From CAZKEW01 sp964558915 (GTDB lineage: Bacteria; Acidobacteriota; Aminicenantia; Aminicenantales; UBA8522), in contig CAZLFV010000019.1 of the NCBI GenBank assembly GCA_964558915.1, positions 1 through 36,161 of the forward strand: a stretch of 36,161 nucleotides of DNA. The letters run 5' to 3'. Numbering within the stretch: position 1 is the first letter of the stretch; each line of letters opens with the position of its first letter. A program made the translations under genes and the position numbers. The notes beneath the pieces were generated by a model, which saw nothing but the letters and a program-made list of their open reading frames with translations, did no database searches and was not told the DNA's origin. Shown in pieces: positions 26,105 through 34,547 of the stretch.

Positions 26105-28735
26105 ATGCCCAAAACCAACCTTGTCACTCCGATGATGGAGCAGTACCTGCGCATAAAAAAAGACTACCAGGATGCCCTTCTCTTTTTCCGGCTGGGCGAT
26201 TTTTACGAGATGTTTTATGAAGACGCCAAGATCGCTTCGCCGATCCTGGAGATCGCCCTGACCTCCCGGCAAAAAGTCCCGATGTGTGGAGTCCCTTATC
26301 ATGCAGTCAACTCCTACTTGGCCAAGCTGCTTAAGCATGGCTTCAGGGTGGCAATCTGCGAGCAAGTCGAGGACCCCAGAGCTGCGAAAACCGTGGTCAG
26401 GCGCGATGTTATCAAGGTCCTGACTCCCGGTACCGCCGTGGAGGTGGAGCTTGAAGGAGCGAAGGAAAACATCTTTATCGCCAGTCTTTATATTGAAGAT
26501 GGAGAATGGGGATTGGCCCTGATTGACCTGGCCTCGGGATTCATAAAGGCAACAGAAGGGAAATCCTCCGAGTGGAAGAACTTGGCCGATGAGCTTTTCC
26601 GGGCATCGCCGAAAGAGCTTGTCTTTGCGGCCGGCCAGGAAGAAGAGATCGAACGGGTTGTCGGGAAAAATGACCTGCCTCCCTTGGTGAAAAGCCCCGT
26701 TGAACCCTGGTCATTTGATTTTCTTCAGGCTCATAGCTTCCTGCTTGAGCATTTTAAGGTCGCCTCCCTGGCCGGTTTCGGGTTGGAGGAAAAGAGGCGA
26801 GCTATCTCGGCTGCCGGTGCCCTTCTCTTTTATCTTAAAAAAGTCCGCAAAGACTCCCTGTCCTTGGTCCGGCAGGTCACTTTTTTCCAGTCGAGCGAGC
26901 ACATGATCCTGGATGCGACGACGATCAAGAACTTGGAGTTGACTCGAAACCTGAGGGACGGCCGGGTGAAGGATTCCCTCCTGGACGTCATTGATTACAC
27001 CGTTACATCTTTAGGGGGGAGGTTGATCAAAAATTGGCTTCTTCAGCCGCTCCTGGATTGCGCGGAGATTAAGGCAAGGCATGAGGCCGTGGAGGAATGG
27101 CTCCAAAAAACAATCGTCCGTCAGGCAATCAGGGAGGTCATGAAGGGAATTTCCGACTTGGAACGTCTGACTGGAAAAATCTCCCTGGCTGCGGCCAACG
27201 GCCGCGACCTGATTTCATTAAAGAAGTCGCTGTCTCTTCTCCCTAGGATCCGGTCCCTGCTCGAGGATCTCGGCGCTCGGGCGAATAAAGGCACTTGCGA
27301 GAGCTGGGACAATGTCGAGGATATTGTCCAGCTCGTAGATAGATCTATTCTGGACGAGCCCGCTTTCTTGCTGACAGAAGGGGGGCTGATCAAGGACGGG
27401 TACAACTCTGAACTTGACGACCTGCGGATGGTCAGCCGCTCCGGGAAATCGTTTATTTCCCAGCTTGAAAAAAAGGAAAGGGACCGGACAGGCATCGGCT
27501 CCCTCAAGGTGAGGTACAACAAGGTCTTTGGCTATTATATCGAGGTCACGAAATCCAACCTGCACCTGGTTCCATCAGACTATATCAGGAAACAAACGCT
27601 GGTGAGCTCGGAGCGGTTCCTCACGCCCGAGCTCAAGGAATACGAGGAGAAGGTTCTGACCGCTGAGGACAGAATTGCTGAGCTCGAGCACAAGCTGTTT
27701 CTTGAAGTCAGGGAGAGGATTGCCCAAGAGACAGGCCGGCTGCAGCGCATCGCCGCCGCCATCGCCCAGCTCGACGTGCTTTCTTCTTTATCTGAGCTCG
27801 CCGCTCAGCGCAACTTCTGCCGGCCTCTTGTGGATTATGAAGACCGGATTCATATCGTGGACGGACGGCACCCCGTCATCGAGAAAACATCGGCCGAACC
27901 GTTCATCCCGAATGATACGTTCATCGACCGCGGCGAGAACCAGATCCTGATTGTCACGGGACCGAACATGGGCGGGAAATCAACCTATCTTAGACAGGTG
28001 GCCCTGATTTCGATCCTTGCCCAGATGGGCTCCTTTGTTCCGGCGAAAAGCGCGGAGATCGGCGTCGTTGACCGCGTCTTCACCCGGATCGGGGCGATGG
28101 ATTTCCTCAACTTGGGCCAATCGACCTTCATGGTCGAGATGATCGAGACGGCCAATATCCTCAACAACGCCACCTCCCGGAGCCTCATTCTTCTGGATGA
28201 GATCGGCAGAGGCACGAGCACGTTCGATGGGTTGAGCATCGCTTGGGCCGTGGCAGAGTACCTCCACGATAAAGAGGATGTCCGGGCCAAAACACTTTTT
28301 GCCACCCACTACCATGAATTGACCGAGCTCGCCCTGACGCTGAAGAGGATTAAGAACTACCATATCTCGGTCAAGGAATGGAAAGACGAAGTCATTTTCC
28401 TGAGAAAGATTCTTCCTGGACCTTCGGACCGAAGCTACGGAATCCATGTGGCCAAGCTGGCCGGAATCCCCCGTTCGATCATCGAGAGAGCCAAGGAAGT
28501 CCTGTTCAACCTTGAAAAGCTCGAGCTAGATGATTCGGGATTGCCCAGGATGGCCTACCGCTCCCAACGGAAGCGGGACAAGGCGCAGCTTCTTCTTTTT
28601 GAAGAGGAAAGAGAAAAGGAACGGCTGAGAGAATTGAAGGATGTTATTGAAAGCCTGGATATTGCCTCCCTAACGCCGTTGGAGGCATTGAATGTCTTGA
28701 GCAATCTTAAGGAAAAAATGGACCGGCAGGGTTAG
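26105..28735 (+). CDS. mutS: DNA mismatch repair protein MutS
   Basis: MutS recognises base mismatches and recruits MutL. The 876-residue product has the mismatch-wedge motif DFYEMF (Phe33, Glu35), connector and lever domains, the ATPase Walker A GPNMGGKST from residue 619, Walker B LLDEIGRGTSTFDG, and THYHELTEL. The C-terminal region includes KLAGIPRSIIERAKEVL. Length is that of canonical MutS1. The start at 26105 (GGGGAGA just upstream) gives the usual N-terminus ending in TPMMEQYLRIK; an in-frame ATG at 26042 would add an unconserved 21 residues. No mutL is in the window. Its stop abuts the stop of a convergent small gene. Confidence 0.97.
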   Translation: MPKTNLVTPMMEQYLRIKKDYQDALLFFRLGDFYEMFYEDAKIASPILEIALTSRQKVPMCGVPYHAVNSYLAKLLKHGFRVAICEQVEDPRAAKTVVRRDVIKVLTPGTAVEVELEGAKENIFIASLYIEDGEWGLALIDLASGFIKATEGKSSEWKNLADELFRASPKELVFAAGQEEEIERVVGKNDLPPLVKSPVEPWSFDFLQAHSFLLEHFKVASLAGFGLEEKRRAISAAGALLFYLKKVRKDSLSLVRQVTFFQSSEHMILDATTIKNLELTRNLRDGRVKDSLLDVIDYTVTSLGGRLIKNWLLQPLLDCAEIKARHEAVEEWLQKTIVRQAIREVMKGISDLERLTGKISLAAANGRDLISLKKSLSLLPRIRSLLEDLGARANKGTCESWDNVEDIVQLVDRSILDEPAFLLTEGGLIKDGYNSELDDLRMVSRSGKSFISQLEKKERDRTGIGSLKVRYNKVFGYYIEVTKSNLHLVPSDYIRKQTLVSSERFLTPELKEYEEKVLTAEDRIAELEHKLFLEVRERIAQETGRLQRIAAAIAQLDVLSSLSELAAQRNFCRPLVDYEDRIHIVDGRHPVIEKTSAEPFIPNDTFIDRGENQILIVTGPNMGGKSTYLRQVALISILAQMGSFVPAKSAEIGVVDRVFTRIGAMDFLNLGQSTFMVEMIETANILNNATSRSLILLDEIGRGTSTFDGLSIAWAVAEYLHDKEDVRAKTLFATHYHELTELALTLKRIKNYHISVKEWKDEVIFLRKILPGPSDRSYGIHVAKLAGIPRSIIERAKEVLFNLEKLELDDSGLPRMAYRSQRKRDKAQLLLFEEEREKERLRELKDVIESLDIASLTPLEALNVLSNLKEKMDRQG

Positions 28736-29068
28736 TCAGAAACTCTCGGATTCGTCCTCGACGTCGAATTCTTCCTCTTCTTCCTCTTCGTCATAATCTT
28801 CGTTGTAGTCCCGTTCTTCTTCGTAGGGAGTTTCGCCGTCCTCCTCCTTCCTCTGCTCTAAGGCCTCCTCGAACTCCTCGTTGTTTTCATAACGGCGCAA
28901 GTAGTTGGCTGCGGAGTCGCTATAGGCGAGCTCAAGATAATCGTCCTCAATGGTGCAGAAAACGGACATGCTGTGGCCGGTCTGCAGGTTGCCGACCGCT
29001 TCCACGATATTCGCCTTCTTCTTGATCGCATCAAGAGTGAGCCAACTCGTGATTTCGATCTCTTCCAT
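28736..29068 (-). CDS. Small protein with highly acidic C-terminal tail, unknown function
   Basis: I do not recognise this 110-residue protein. Residues 1-65 look folded (EIEITSWLTLDAIKKKANIVEAVGN, Cys in SVFCTIEDD). The last ~45 are almost entirely Glu, Asp and Tyr with an EEEEEEE run, so probably disordered. It could be a nucleic-acid-mimicking or chaperone-associated tail, but nothing proves this. It is likely real because a TTGACA promoter precedes it and it fills a convergent slot exactly: its stop codon abuts the mutS stop. ATG 29068 is chosen over 29167, since the longer form would cross its own promoter and the clpB promoter. Confidence 0.55.
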   Translation of the reverse strand: MEEIEITSWLTLDAIKKKANIVEAVGNLQTGHSMSVFCTIEDDYLELAYSDSAANYLRRYENNEEFEEALEQRKEEDGETPYEEERDYNEDYDEEEEEEEFDVEDESESF

Positions 29069-29088
29069 TTTTGGAATCTCTGAGAAAA

Positions 29089-29118
29089 AAAATAGCAACT
29101 TTTTTTTAAAATTGTCAA
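29089..29118 (-). promoter_or_regulatory. Candidate promoter for the acidic small protein
   Basis: On the minus strand, TTGACA (29118-29113), an 18-base A-rich spacer and TATTTT (29094-29089) precede the ATG at 29068. The promoter is divergent from that of clpB, with the two -35 boxes 27 bases apart. Confidence 0.5.
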
Positions 29119-29145
29119 GAGAAAAATTTAATTCTTTGTCTTTCC

Positions 29146-29178
29146 TTGACAGAAGGCGCAATGGCATATTTTAATATG
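29146..29178 (+). promoter_or_regulatory. Candidate clpB promoter with inverted-repeat -10 region
   Basis: A perfect TTGACA (29146-29151) is followed at 18 bases by TTTAAT (29170-29175), inside CATATT-TT-AATATG (29165-29178). That 6-bp inverted repeat could be an operator half-site pair. It is neither a CIRCE element nor a recognised HAIR/CtsR box. Confidence 0.45.
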
Positions 29179-29194
29179 AACGGAGTAAACAAAA

Positions 29195-31792
29195 ATGAGA
29201 TGGGACAAGTTCACGGTGATGTCACAGGAATCGTTCCAAGAGGCTCAGGCGAAAGCCGAGGAAATGGGACACCAAGAAGTCCGGCCGGAACATTTGCTCT
29301 GGAGCTTCGTGAGCCGGGAAGAAGGCATTGTCGCGGCGATACTGACGAAGCTGGGGGTGAATACGTCCCGGATTCGGGAGACGCTGGAACAGACGCTGGA
29401 GCGAATGCCCAAAGTCAGTGGAGGCGAGGTTTATTTCTCCTCATCTCTCCGTCAGGTCATGAACGGGGCCCAGAAGGAGGCCGACACCCTCAAGGATGAG
29501 TATGTTTCGACGGAGCATCTCCTTCTGGCTATTCTTGAGAACAAGTCCGCTGAGGCCAGCCGCATCCTAAGGGAAAATGGCGTGACCAAAGAAGCCGTTC
29601 TTCAAGCCCTGGCGGCTATTCGGGGCACACAGAGGGTGACAGACCCTCAACCGGAGGGAAAGTACCAGGTTCTCGAGAAATACGCCCGCGACCTGACCGA
29701 ACTCGCACGGCAGGGAAAGCTCGATCCGGTCATCGGCCGCGAAGATGAGATCCGGCGTGTCATTCAGGTTCTCTCCCGTCGGACCAAGAATAATCCCGTC
29801 CTGATTGGAGAGGCCGGAGTGGGAAAAACGGCCATCGTCGAGGGCTTGGCCCAGCGCATTGCCAACGGCGATGTGCCTCAATCCCTGAAAGACAAGCGGC
29901 TCCTGGCGCTGGATATCGGCGCCCTGGTGGCTGGGACAAAATACCGGGGAGAGTTTGAAGACAGGCTGAAAGCGGTGATCAAGGAAATTACGGAGGCGAG
30001 CGGCCGGATCATTCTTTTTATGGATGAGCTTCACATGATCATCGGGGCCGGTGCCGCCGAGGGAGCGGTGGACGCCTCGAACATGCTCAAGCCGGCCCTC
30101 GCGCGCGGTGAGCTTCGCGCTGTGGGAGCGACAACACTCAATGAATACAAAAGATACATCGAAAAAGACGCCGCCCTGGAGCGCCGGTTTCAACAGGTCT
30201 TTGTCGGGGAGCCATCGGTGGAGGACACGATCTCGATTCTCCGGGGCCTCAAAGAAAAATATGAGGTTCACCATGGAGTGAAGATCAAGGACTCGGCGCT
30301 CGTGGCGGCTGCGACCCTGTCTCAGCGTTATATTTCCGGACGGTATCTTCCCGACAAGGCGATTGACCTCGTGGACGAGGCCGCCTCCCGTATCCGCATC
30401 GAAATCGACAGCATGCCGGAGGAGATCGACGAGCTTGAGCGCCGGATTCTTCAGCTTGAGATCGAGCGGCAGGCTCTCAAAAAAGAGAAGGACGAATCTT
30501 CCAAAGAGAGGCTGGAGAAGCTCGGCAAAGAGCTGGCCGATCTCAGAGAAAAGAGCGCTGCTCTCAAGGGCCGATGGCGGAGGGAAAAAGACTTGATTGA
30601 CGCGATGAACAAGCTCAAAGAGCAGGCCGATGCGCTGAAGATTGAAGAACAGAACGCCGAGCGCCGCGGGGACCTGGAGCGGGTGGCCGAAATCCGCTAC
30701 GGCAAGCTGATCGAAATCTCCAAGCAGCTGGAGACGCTTGCCGCTCAGCTGGCCGAGCTTCAGAAAACGGGGAAGATGCTCAAGGAGGAAGTGGACGAGG
30801 AGGACGTGGCCGAAGTGGTCTCGCGCTGGACGGGAATCCCTGTCTCGAAAATGCTCGAGGGCGATGTTGAGCGCCTGATCAAGATGGAGGACAACCTGGG
30901 CAAGCGCGTGGTCGGCCAGGACCATGCTTTGAGGGTCGTCTCCGACACCATCCGGCGGGCCCGGGCGGGGATCCAGGACGCCTCCCGGCCGCTCGGGTCC
31001 TTCATTTTTCTGGGTCCGACCGGCGTGGGGAAAACCGAGCTGGCGCGCGCCCTGGCGGAATTTCTTTTTGACGATGAGCGGGCTATGGTCAGGCTGGACA
31101 TGTCGGAGTATATGGAGAAACACACGGTCTCCCGTCTGATCGGCGCGCCGCCCGGCTACGTTGGCTACGAAGAAGGAGGTCAGCTGACCGAGGCCATCAA
31201 GCGCCGGCCCTACTCAATCATGCTGCTGGATGAAATTGAGAAAGCCCATCCCGATGTCTTCAACATCCTTCTCCAGATCCTGGATGACGGCCGGCTGACC
31301 GACGGCAAGGGCCGGACGGTTGATTTCCGCAACACGATTATCATCATGACCTCAAACTTGGGAAGCCAAGTGATCAAGGAATTCAGCCTGGACTATGAAA
31401 CGATGGAGAGGGAGGTCAAGAAAATTCTGGAGACTTCCTTCCGGCCCGAATTCCTGAACCGCATTGACGAGATCGTCCTTTTCAAGGCGCTGTCCAAGCA
31501 GGCCCTGCTCCAAATCGTCGACCTCCAATTGGACCAGCTCCGCCGCCGGCTTGAGGAGAGAAAAATCGGTTTGGAGCTCAGTCAGAAGGCCGAAGAGCTG
31601 TTGGCCGAGAGAGGATATGATCCTGTCTATGGTGCCCGGCCTCTGAAGAGAGAGATCCAGGAGGAAATCCAGAACCCGCTGGCCCTTCAGCTTCTGCAGG
31701 GGAGATACCAGGAAGGCGATACGGTCAAAGTCGATGTGGATAAGGACAAGAATTTTGTTTTTAAAAAGGCGTCCCGGCGCGATTCAGATTGA
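29195..31792 (+). CDS. clpB: ClpB disaggregase chaperone
   Basis: ClpB is the hexameric AAA+ disaggregase that works with DnaK in the cytoplasm. The 865-residue product has the N-terminal double Clp repeat (residues 1-145), NBD1 with Walker A GEAGVGKT (205-212) and Walker B ILFMDELHMI, a middle coiled-coil domain (about 405-525) rich in Glu/Lys/Arg that distinguishes ClpB from ClpA/ClpC, and NBD2 with GPTGVGKT (607-614) and IMLLDEIEKAHPDV. Length is typical. GGAG lies nine bases before ATG 29195. dnaK and grpE are not nearby. A promoter with an inverted-repeat -10 region precedes it. Confidence 0.96.
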   Translation: MRWDKFTVMSQESFQEAQAKAEEMGHQEVRPEHLLWSFVSREEGIVAAILTKLGVNTSRIRETLEQTLERMPKVSGGEVYFSSSLRQVMNGAQKEADTLKDEYVSTEHLLLAILENKSAEASRILRENGVTKEAVLQALAAIRGTQRVTDPQPEGKYQVLEKYARDLTELARQGKLDPVIGREDEIRRVIQVLSRRTKNNPVLIGEAGVGKTAIVEGLAQRIANGDVPQSLKDKRLLALDIGALVAGTKYRGEFEDRLKAVIKEITEASGRIILFMDELHMIIGAGAAEGAVDASNMLKPALARGELRAVGATTLNEYKRYIEKDAALERRFQQVFVGEPSVEDTISILRGLKEKYEVHHGVKIKDSALVAAATLSQRYISGRYLPDKAIDLVDEAASRIRIEIDSMPEEIDELERRILQLEIERQALKKEKDESSKERLEKLGKELADLREKSAALKGRWRREKDLIDAMNKLKEQADALKIEEQNAERRGDLERVAEIRYGKLIEISKQLETLAAQLAELQKTGKMLKEEVDEEDVAEVVSRWTGIPVSKMLEGDVERLIKMEDNLGKRVVGQDHALRVVSDTIRRARAGIQDASRPLGSFIFLGPTGVGKTELARALAEFLFDDERAMVRLDMSEYMEKHTVSRLIGAPPGYVGYEEGGQLTEAIKRRPYSIMLLDEIEKAHPDVFNILLQILDDGRLTDGKGRTVDFRNTIIIMTSNLGSQVIKEFSLDYETMEREVKKILETSFRPEFLNRIDEIVLFKALSKQALLQIVDLQLDQLRRRLEERKIGLELSQKAEELLAERGYDPVYGARPLKREIQEEIQNPLALQLLQGRYQEGDTVKVDVDKDKNFVFKKASRRDSD

Positions 31793-31815
31793 CATTGTTT
31801 CGGAATATATAGTAA
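31789..31815 (+). promoter_or_regulatory. Weak candidate promoter for the FadL-like porin gene
   Basis: A perfect TTGACA (31789-31794) overlaps the clpB stop codon. The nearest -10-like sequence, TAGTAA (31810-31815), is only 15 bases away. The very A/T-rich leader that follows fits a promoter region, but spacing is poor. Confidence 0.3.
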
Positions 31816-31849
31816 ATAGATAAAAATTATAAGATCACTGGAGGTTAAG

Positions 31850-33166
31850 ATGAAGACATACAGAGCGGTTCTTTTGGCGGTCGCGCTCATTCTCGGGCTG
31901 AGCACGCTGGCTCTGGCCAATGGACTCAACCTCAACAGCTTGGGGAGCAGGGCCCTCTCTATGGGAGGCGCTTTTGTGGGGCTGGCTGACGATTTCAGCA
32001 CGATCTACTGGAACCCGGCCGGACTTTCTCATTTCAAAACGAAACACCTTGGTTTTTATGCCACGGACATTATCCCGAGCGGCACGTACCTCTTTCAACA
32101 GCCCACTGACGCGGGCCTTCTGACCGTCGTCGACGCTCATACGAAAACCAAACATTATCTGTCTGGAATGCTGACTTATTATCATCCGATCAACGAGTCC
32201 CTCGTGGCCGGAATCGGTATCTATGCTCCCTCGGGCCTCGGATCGACTTGGGATGGCGACGACTTCAAGCTTGTCACCAACGGAATCTCTTACCTGCTGG
32301 AGAGCCGGGTGGGGATGATTACCATTGCCCCGGGTGCCTCCTATCGAATCAATGAGACCGTGTCTGTCGGAGTCACTCTGAATATCAACTATGGAATGTT
32401 TTCGATTAAAAGATGGGCCGGAACCGCCGAAGTTTCCGGGTACGGCGAGCTCGACCTCGGCCAGTTTGAGGAGAGCCTGAATGGCTGGGGCATTGGCGCT
32501 ACGTTCGGGGCTTTATACAAGCCGAATGATCAGTTGAGTTTCGGCCTGACTGTCCGGACTCCGAGCAAGCTGAACCTGAGCGGTACTGTCAATATCGAGA
32601 ACATCGACCTCCTTGGCGCCAATTTCAAGAATGAATCCGAGGCCGATATGAGTTTAACCATGCCCTGGTGGATCGCCGGCGGCGTGGCCTACCGCCCGAT
32701 GACAGACCTGGTCGTGACAGCCGATCTGCAGTGGACCCAATGGTCGAAAGTGAAAGAGCTCGTGACCGAGTATCAAGATGCCTATTGGGATCTCTTAATG
32801 ACTGGGAGCGGAGAAAACGTCGTCCCCATGCGCTGGAAAAACGCCCTCCAGATCCGAGTTGGAGCCGAGTACATGCTCTACCAAAACGTCGCCCTTCGTG
32901 CCGGATATTACTATGATCCGACTCCCGTTCCGGACAGCACCATGAACGTCCTTTTGCCCTGCTTTACGTTTAACGGTATCACCCTGGGGCTGGGATACAA
33001 TCTCAACGGTTTGCAGATCGACTTCGGGTTCGAAATGCTATTCGGCAACAAAAGGCAAGTGGACTTCGCCAAATGGGTGTATGACCCGAATTATGCCTCT
33101 GCTATGCCCGGCGATTACACCATGAATCTTTATGTCCCGACTATCTCGGTCGGTTATAAGTTTTAG
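31850..33166 (+). CDS. FadL/OmpP1/TodX-family outer membrane transport protein
   Basis: The 438-residue product has a signal peptide cleaved near LALAN. The FadL family N-terminal hatch signature NGLNLNSLGSRALSMGGAF follows, then VGLADDFSTIYWNPAGLS. The remainder alternates aromatic beta-strands (for example GIGIYAPSGLGSTWDG and RAGYYYDPTPVPDS) and ends in a strand with terminal Phe (ISVGYKF), typical for BamA substrates. FadL-type barrels import fatty acids or hydrophobic aromatics across the outer membrane; the ligand here is unknown. GGAGG lies seven bases before the ATG. It could be read through from clpB or from the weak promoter upstream. Confidence 0.9.
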   Translation: MKTYRAVLLAVALILGLSTLALANGLNLNSLGSRALSMGGAFVGLADDFSTIYWNPAGLSHFKTKHLGFYATDIIPSGTYLFQQPTDAGLLTVVDAHTKTKHYLSGMLTYYHPINESLVAGIGIYAPSGLGSTWDGDDFKLVTNGISYLLESRVGMITIAPGASYRINETVSVGVTLNINYGMFSIKRWAGTAEVSGYGELDLGQFEESLNGWGIGATFGALYKPNDQLSFGLTVRTPSKLNLSGTVNIENIDLLGANFKNESEADMSLTMPWWIAGGVAYRPMTDLVVTADLQWTQWSKVKELVTEYQDAYWDLLMTGSGENVVPMRWKNALQIRVGAEYMLYQNVALRAGYYYDPTPVPDSTMNVLLPCFTFNGITLGLGYNLNGLQIDFGFEMLFGNKRQVDFAKWVYDPNYASAMPGDYTMNLYVPTISVGYKF

Positions 33167-33223
33167 CACGTTGCCTTATTCTGACAATCTCCCTGCCGGT
33201 GGTCGGATCGGCGAGGAGGAAGA

Positions 33224-34090
33224 GTGAAGGTCAACAAAGCCATTATTCCTGCAGCCGGGTTCGGGACTCGTTTCCTCCCTGCCACCAAGGCCTTGCCCAA
33301 AGAGATGATTGCCGTCATCGACAAACCTCTCATCCAGTACACAGTAGAGGAAATCCTCGGAGCCGGTATCCGGAATATCGCCGTGATTACGAGCCAGGCG
33401 AAGTCGGTCATGAGAGACCACTTCGCCCCCAGCCCGGAGCTCGAATCCTTCCTCAAAGCCAAGGGCAAGCTTGACCTGCTTGAGGAGGTACGGAAGATCT
33501 CAAAATTGGCGAATTTTACCTATATCCGCCAGCCCGAGCCACTCGGCCTCGGCCATGCCATTCTGATGGGAGAGCGTTTTGCCGCCGGAGAGCCGGTGGC
33601 CGCTCTCACGCCCGATGATATCTATGACTGCCTGGTCTCGTGCACTAAACAGCTCGTTGACGCCTTTGCCGAACTCAGGGGGACGGTGATCGTTTTGGGA
33701 CGCGTGGACAGGGAAGGAACAAAAAAGTACGGCATCATCAAGGTGAAAAGGCAGGTTTCCGACCGGGTTTTTGAGGTCGCGGACATGCACGAAAAACCCG
33801 GGCCCAAGAAGGCCTTTTCCGACCTGGGAATTCTCGGGCGGTATGTTTTTACACCTGAGATTTTTGACGCCATTAAAAGAACATCGGCTGACTCAAGAGG
33901 CGAGATTCAGATCACCGATGCGATCAGGGTGCTTCTCGACACTCAGCCCGTTTATGGACTGCTTTTTGAAGGGAAGCGCTATGACTGCGGGAACAAGCTC
34001 GGTTTCCTCGAAGCCACAATTGCCCTCGCCCTCAAGCACCCTGAATTCAGAGGCCCGGTCAAAAAAATCATTAAAGCGAACCTGAGCTGA
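33224..34090 (+). CDS. galU: UTP--glucose-1-phosphate uridylyltransferase
   Basis: GalU makes UDP-glucose for envelope polysaccharides and galactose metabolism. The 288-residue product has the nucleotidyltransferase start AIIPAAGFGTRFLPATKALPKEM, EPLGLGHAIL, the metal-binding segment ALTPDDIYD, and the C-terminal GKRYDCGNKLGFLEA that binds the sugar nucleotide. Length is normal. It begins with GTG at 33224, supported by GAGGAGGA seven bases upstream. It lies 57 bases after the porin gene in the same direction. A damaged glycosyltransferase gene sits on the opposite strand downstream. Confidence 0.95.
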   Translation: MKVNKAIIPAAGFGTRFLPATKALPKEMIAVIDKPLIQYTVEEILGAGIRNIAVITSQAKSVMRDHFAPSPELESFLKAKGKLDLLEEVRKISKLANFTYIRQPEPLGLGHAILMGERFAAGEPVAALTPDDIYDCLVSCTKQLVDAFAELRGTVIVLGRVDREGTKKYGIIKVKRQVSDRVFEVADMHEKPGPKKAFSDLGILGRYVFTPEIFDAIKRTSADSRGEIQITDAIRVLLDTQPVYGLLFEGKRYDCGNKLGFLEATIALALKHPEFRGPVKKIIKANLS

Positions 34091-34108
34091 GTTTTCTTCA
34101 AGCGGCAA

Positions 34109-34501
34109 TCAAGGTTCGGCGATCCGCCATCTGTTGACGATCTCCCACTCAGACCGAACCGTAGTCTTCGTCATATCCGCCCGCCGCCCAGAACGTTTTC
34201 CGAGGGATCAGGAATGAATTCGGATAAGGATGTTTCGGTGAACCGTCCTCCTTCTTCCGGCCGAAATAATAGACCGTGCCGGGGTCTTTGGCCATAGAAA
34301 GAACGTGGATCAGGCCTTCCGCGGGGAAGAAGTGATCGATGTCGCCAGCGATGACCCAATCTCCTTCGGCGAGCCGTCGTCCACAAGGACATATTCTATT
34401 CGTCGGGCTAAATCTGGAGGCAACCCGGTCCAACGCAGCAACTGCCGTTCAAGACAGGCTTGGTTATTATAGTACGGGTAAACCAGGCTCGGTTCGATCA
34501 T
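34109..34501 (-). pseudogene. Degraded family 2 glycosyltransferase remnant
   Basis: Three pieces in successive frames read as one glycosyltransferase. From ATG 34501, MIEPSLVYPYYNNQ leads to EYVLVDDGSP, the GT-A nucleotide-binding strand. The frame then breaks near 34367 and continues as EGDWVIAGDIDHFFP, YYFGRKKEDGSP and FWAAGGYDEDYGSV, ending at TGA 34149-34151. A third frame reads SEWEIVNRWRIAEP to a stop at 34109-34111. About 40-50 residues normally found between DDGSP and the DxD-like DIDH motif appear deleted, and sequence is also missing after GYDEDYG. Homology to GT2 enzymes is clear from these motifs. No intact product can be made. With this exception, 34091-34547 holds no gene. Confidence 0.75.
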
Positions 34502-34547
34502 GCTGAATCTACTTCTTCAGCCCTTCCAGGCTCTGGCGTCTTAAGCC

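Noticed and set aside
29567..31123. 518-codon open frame antisense to clpB
   Set aside because: It lies wholly within clpB, which has complete AAA+ motifs. The antisense product shows no domain pattern and is a by-product of codon bias.
34502..34521. GCTGAA/TTCAGC hairpin after the transporter gene as a terminator
   Set aside because: The stem is only 6 bp with an 8-base loop and no T-tract follows on the minus strand.
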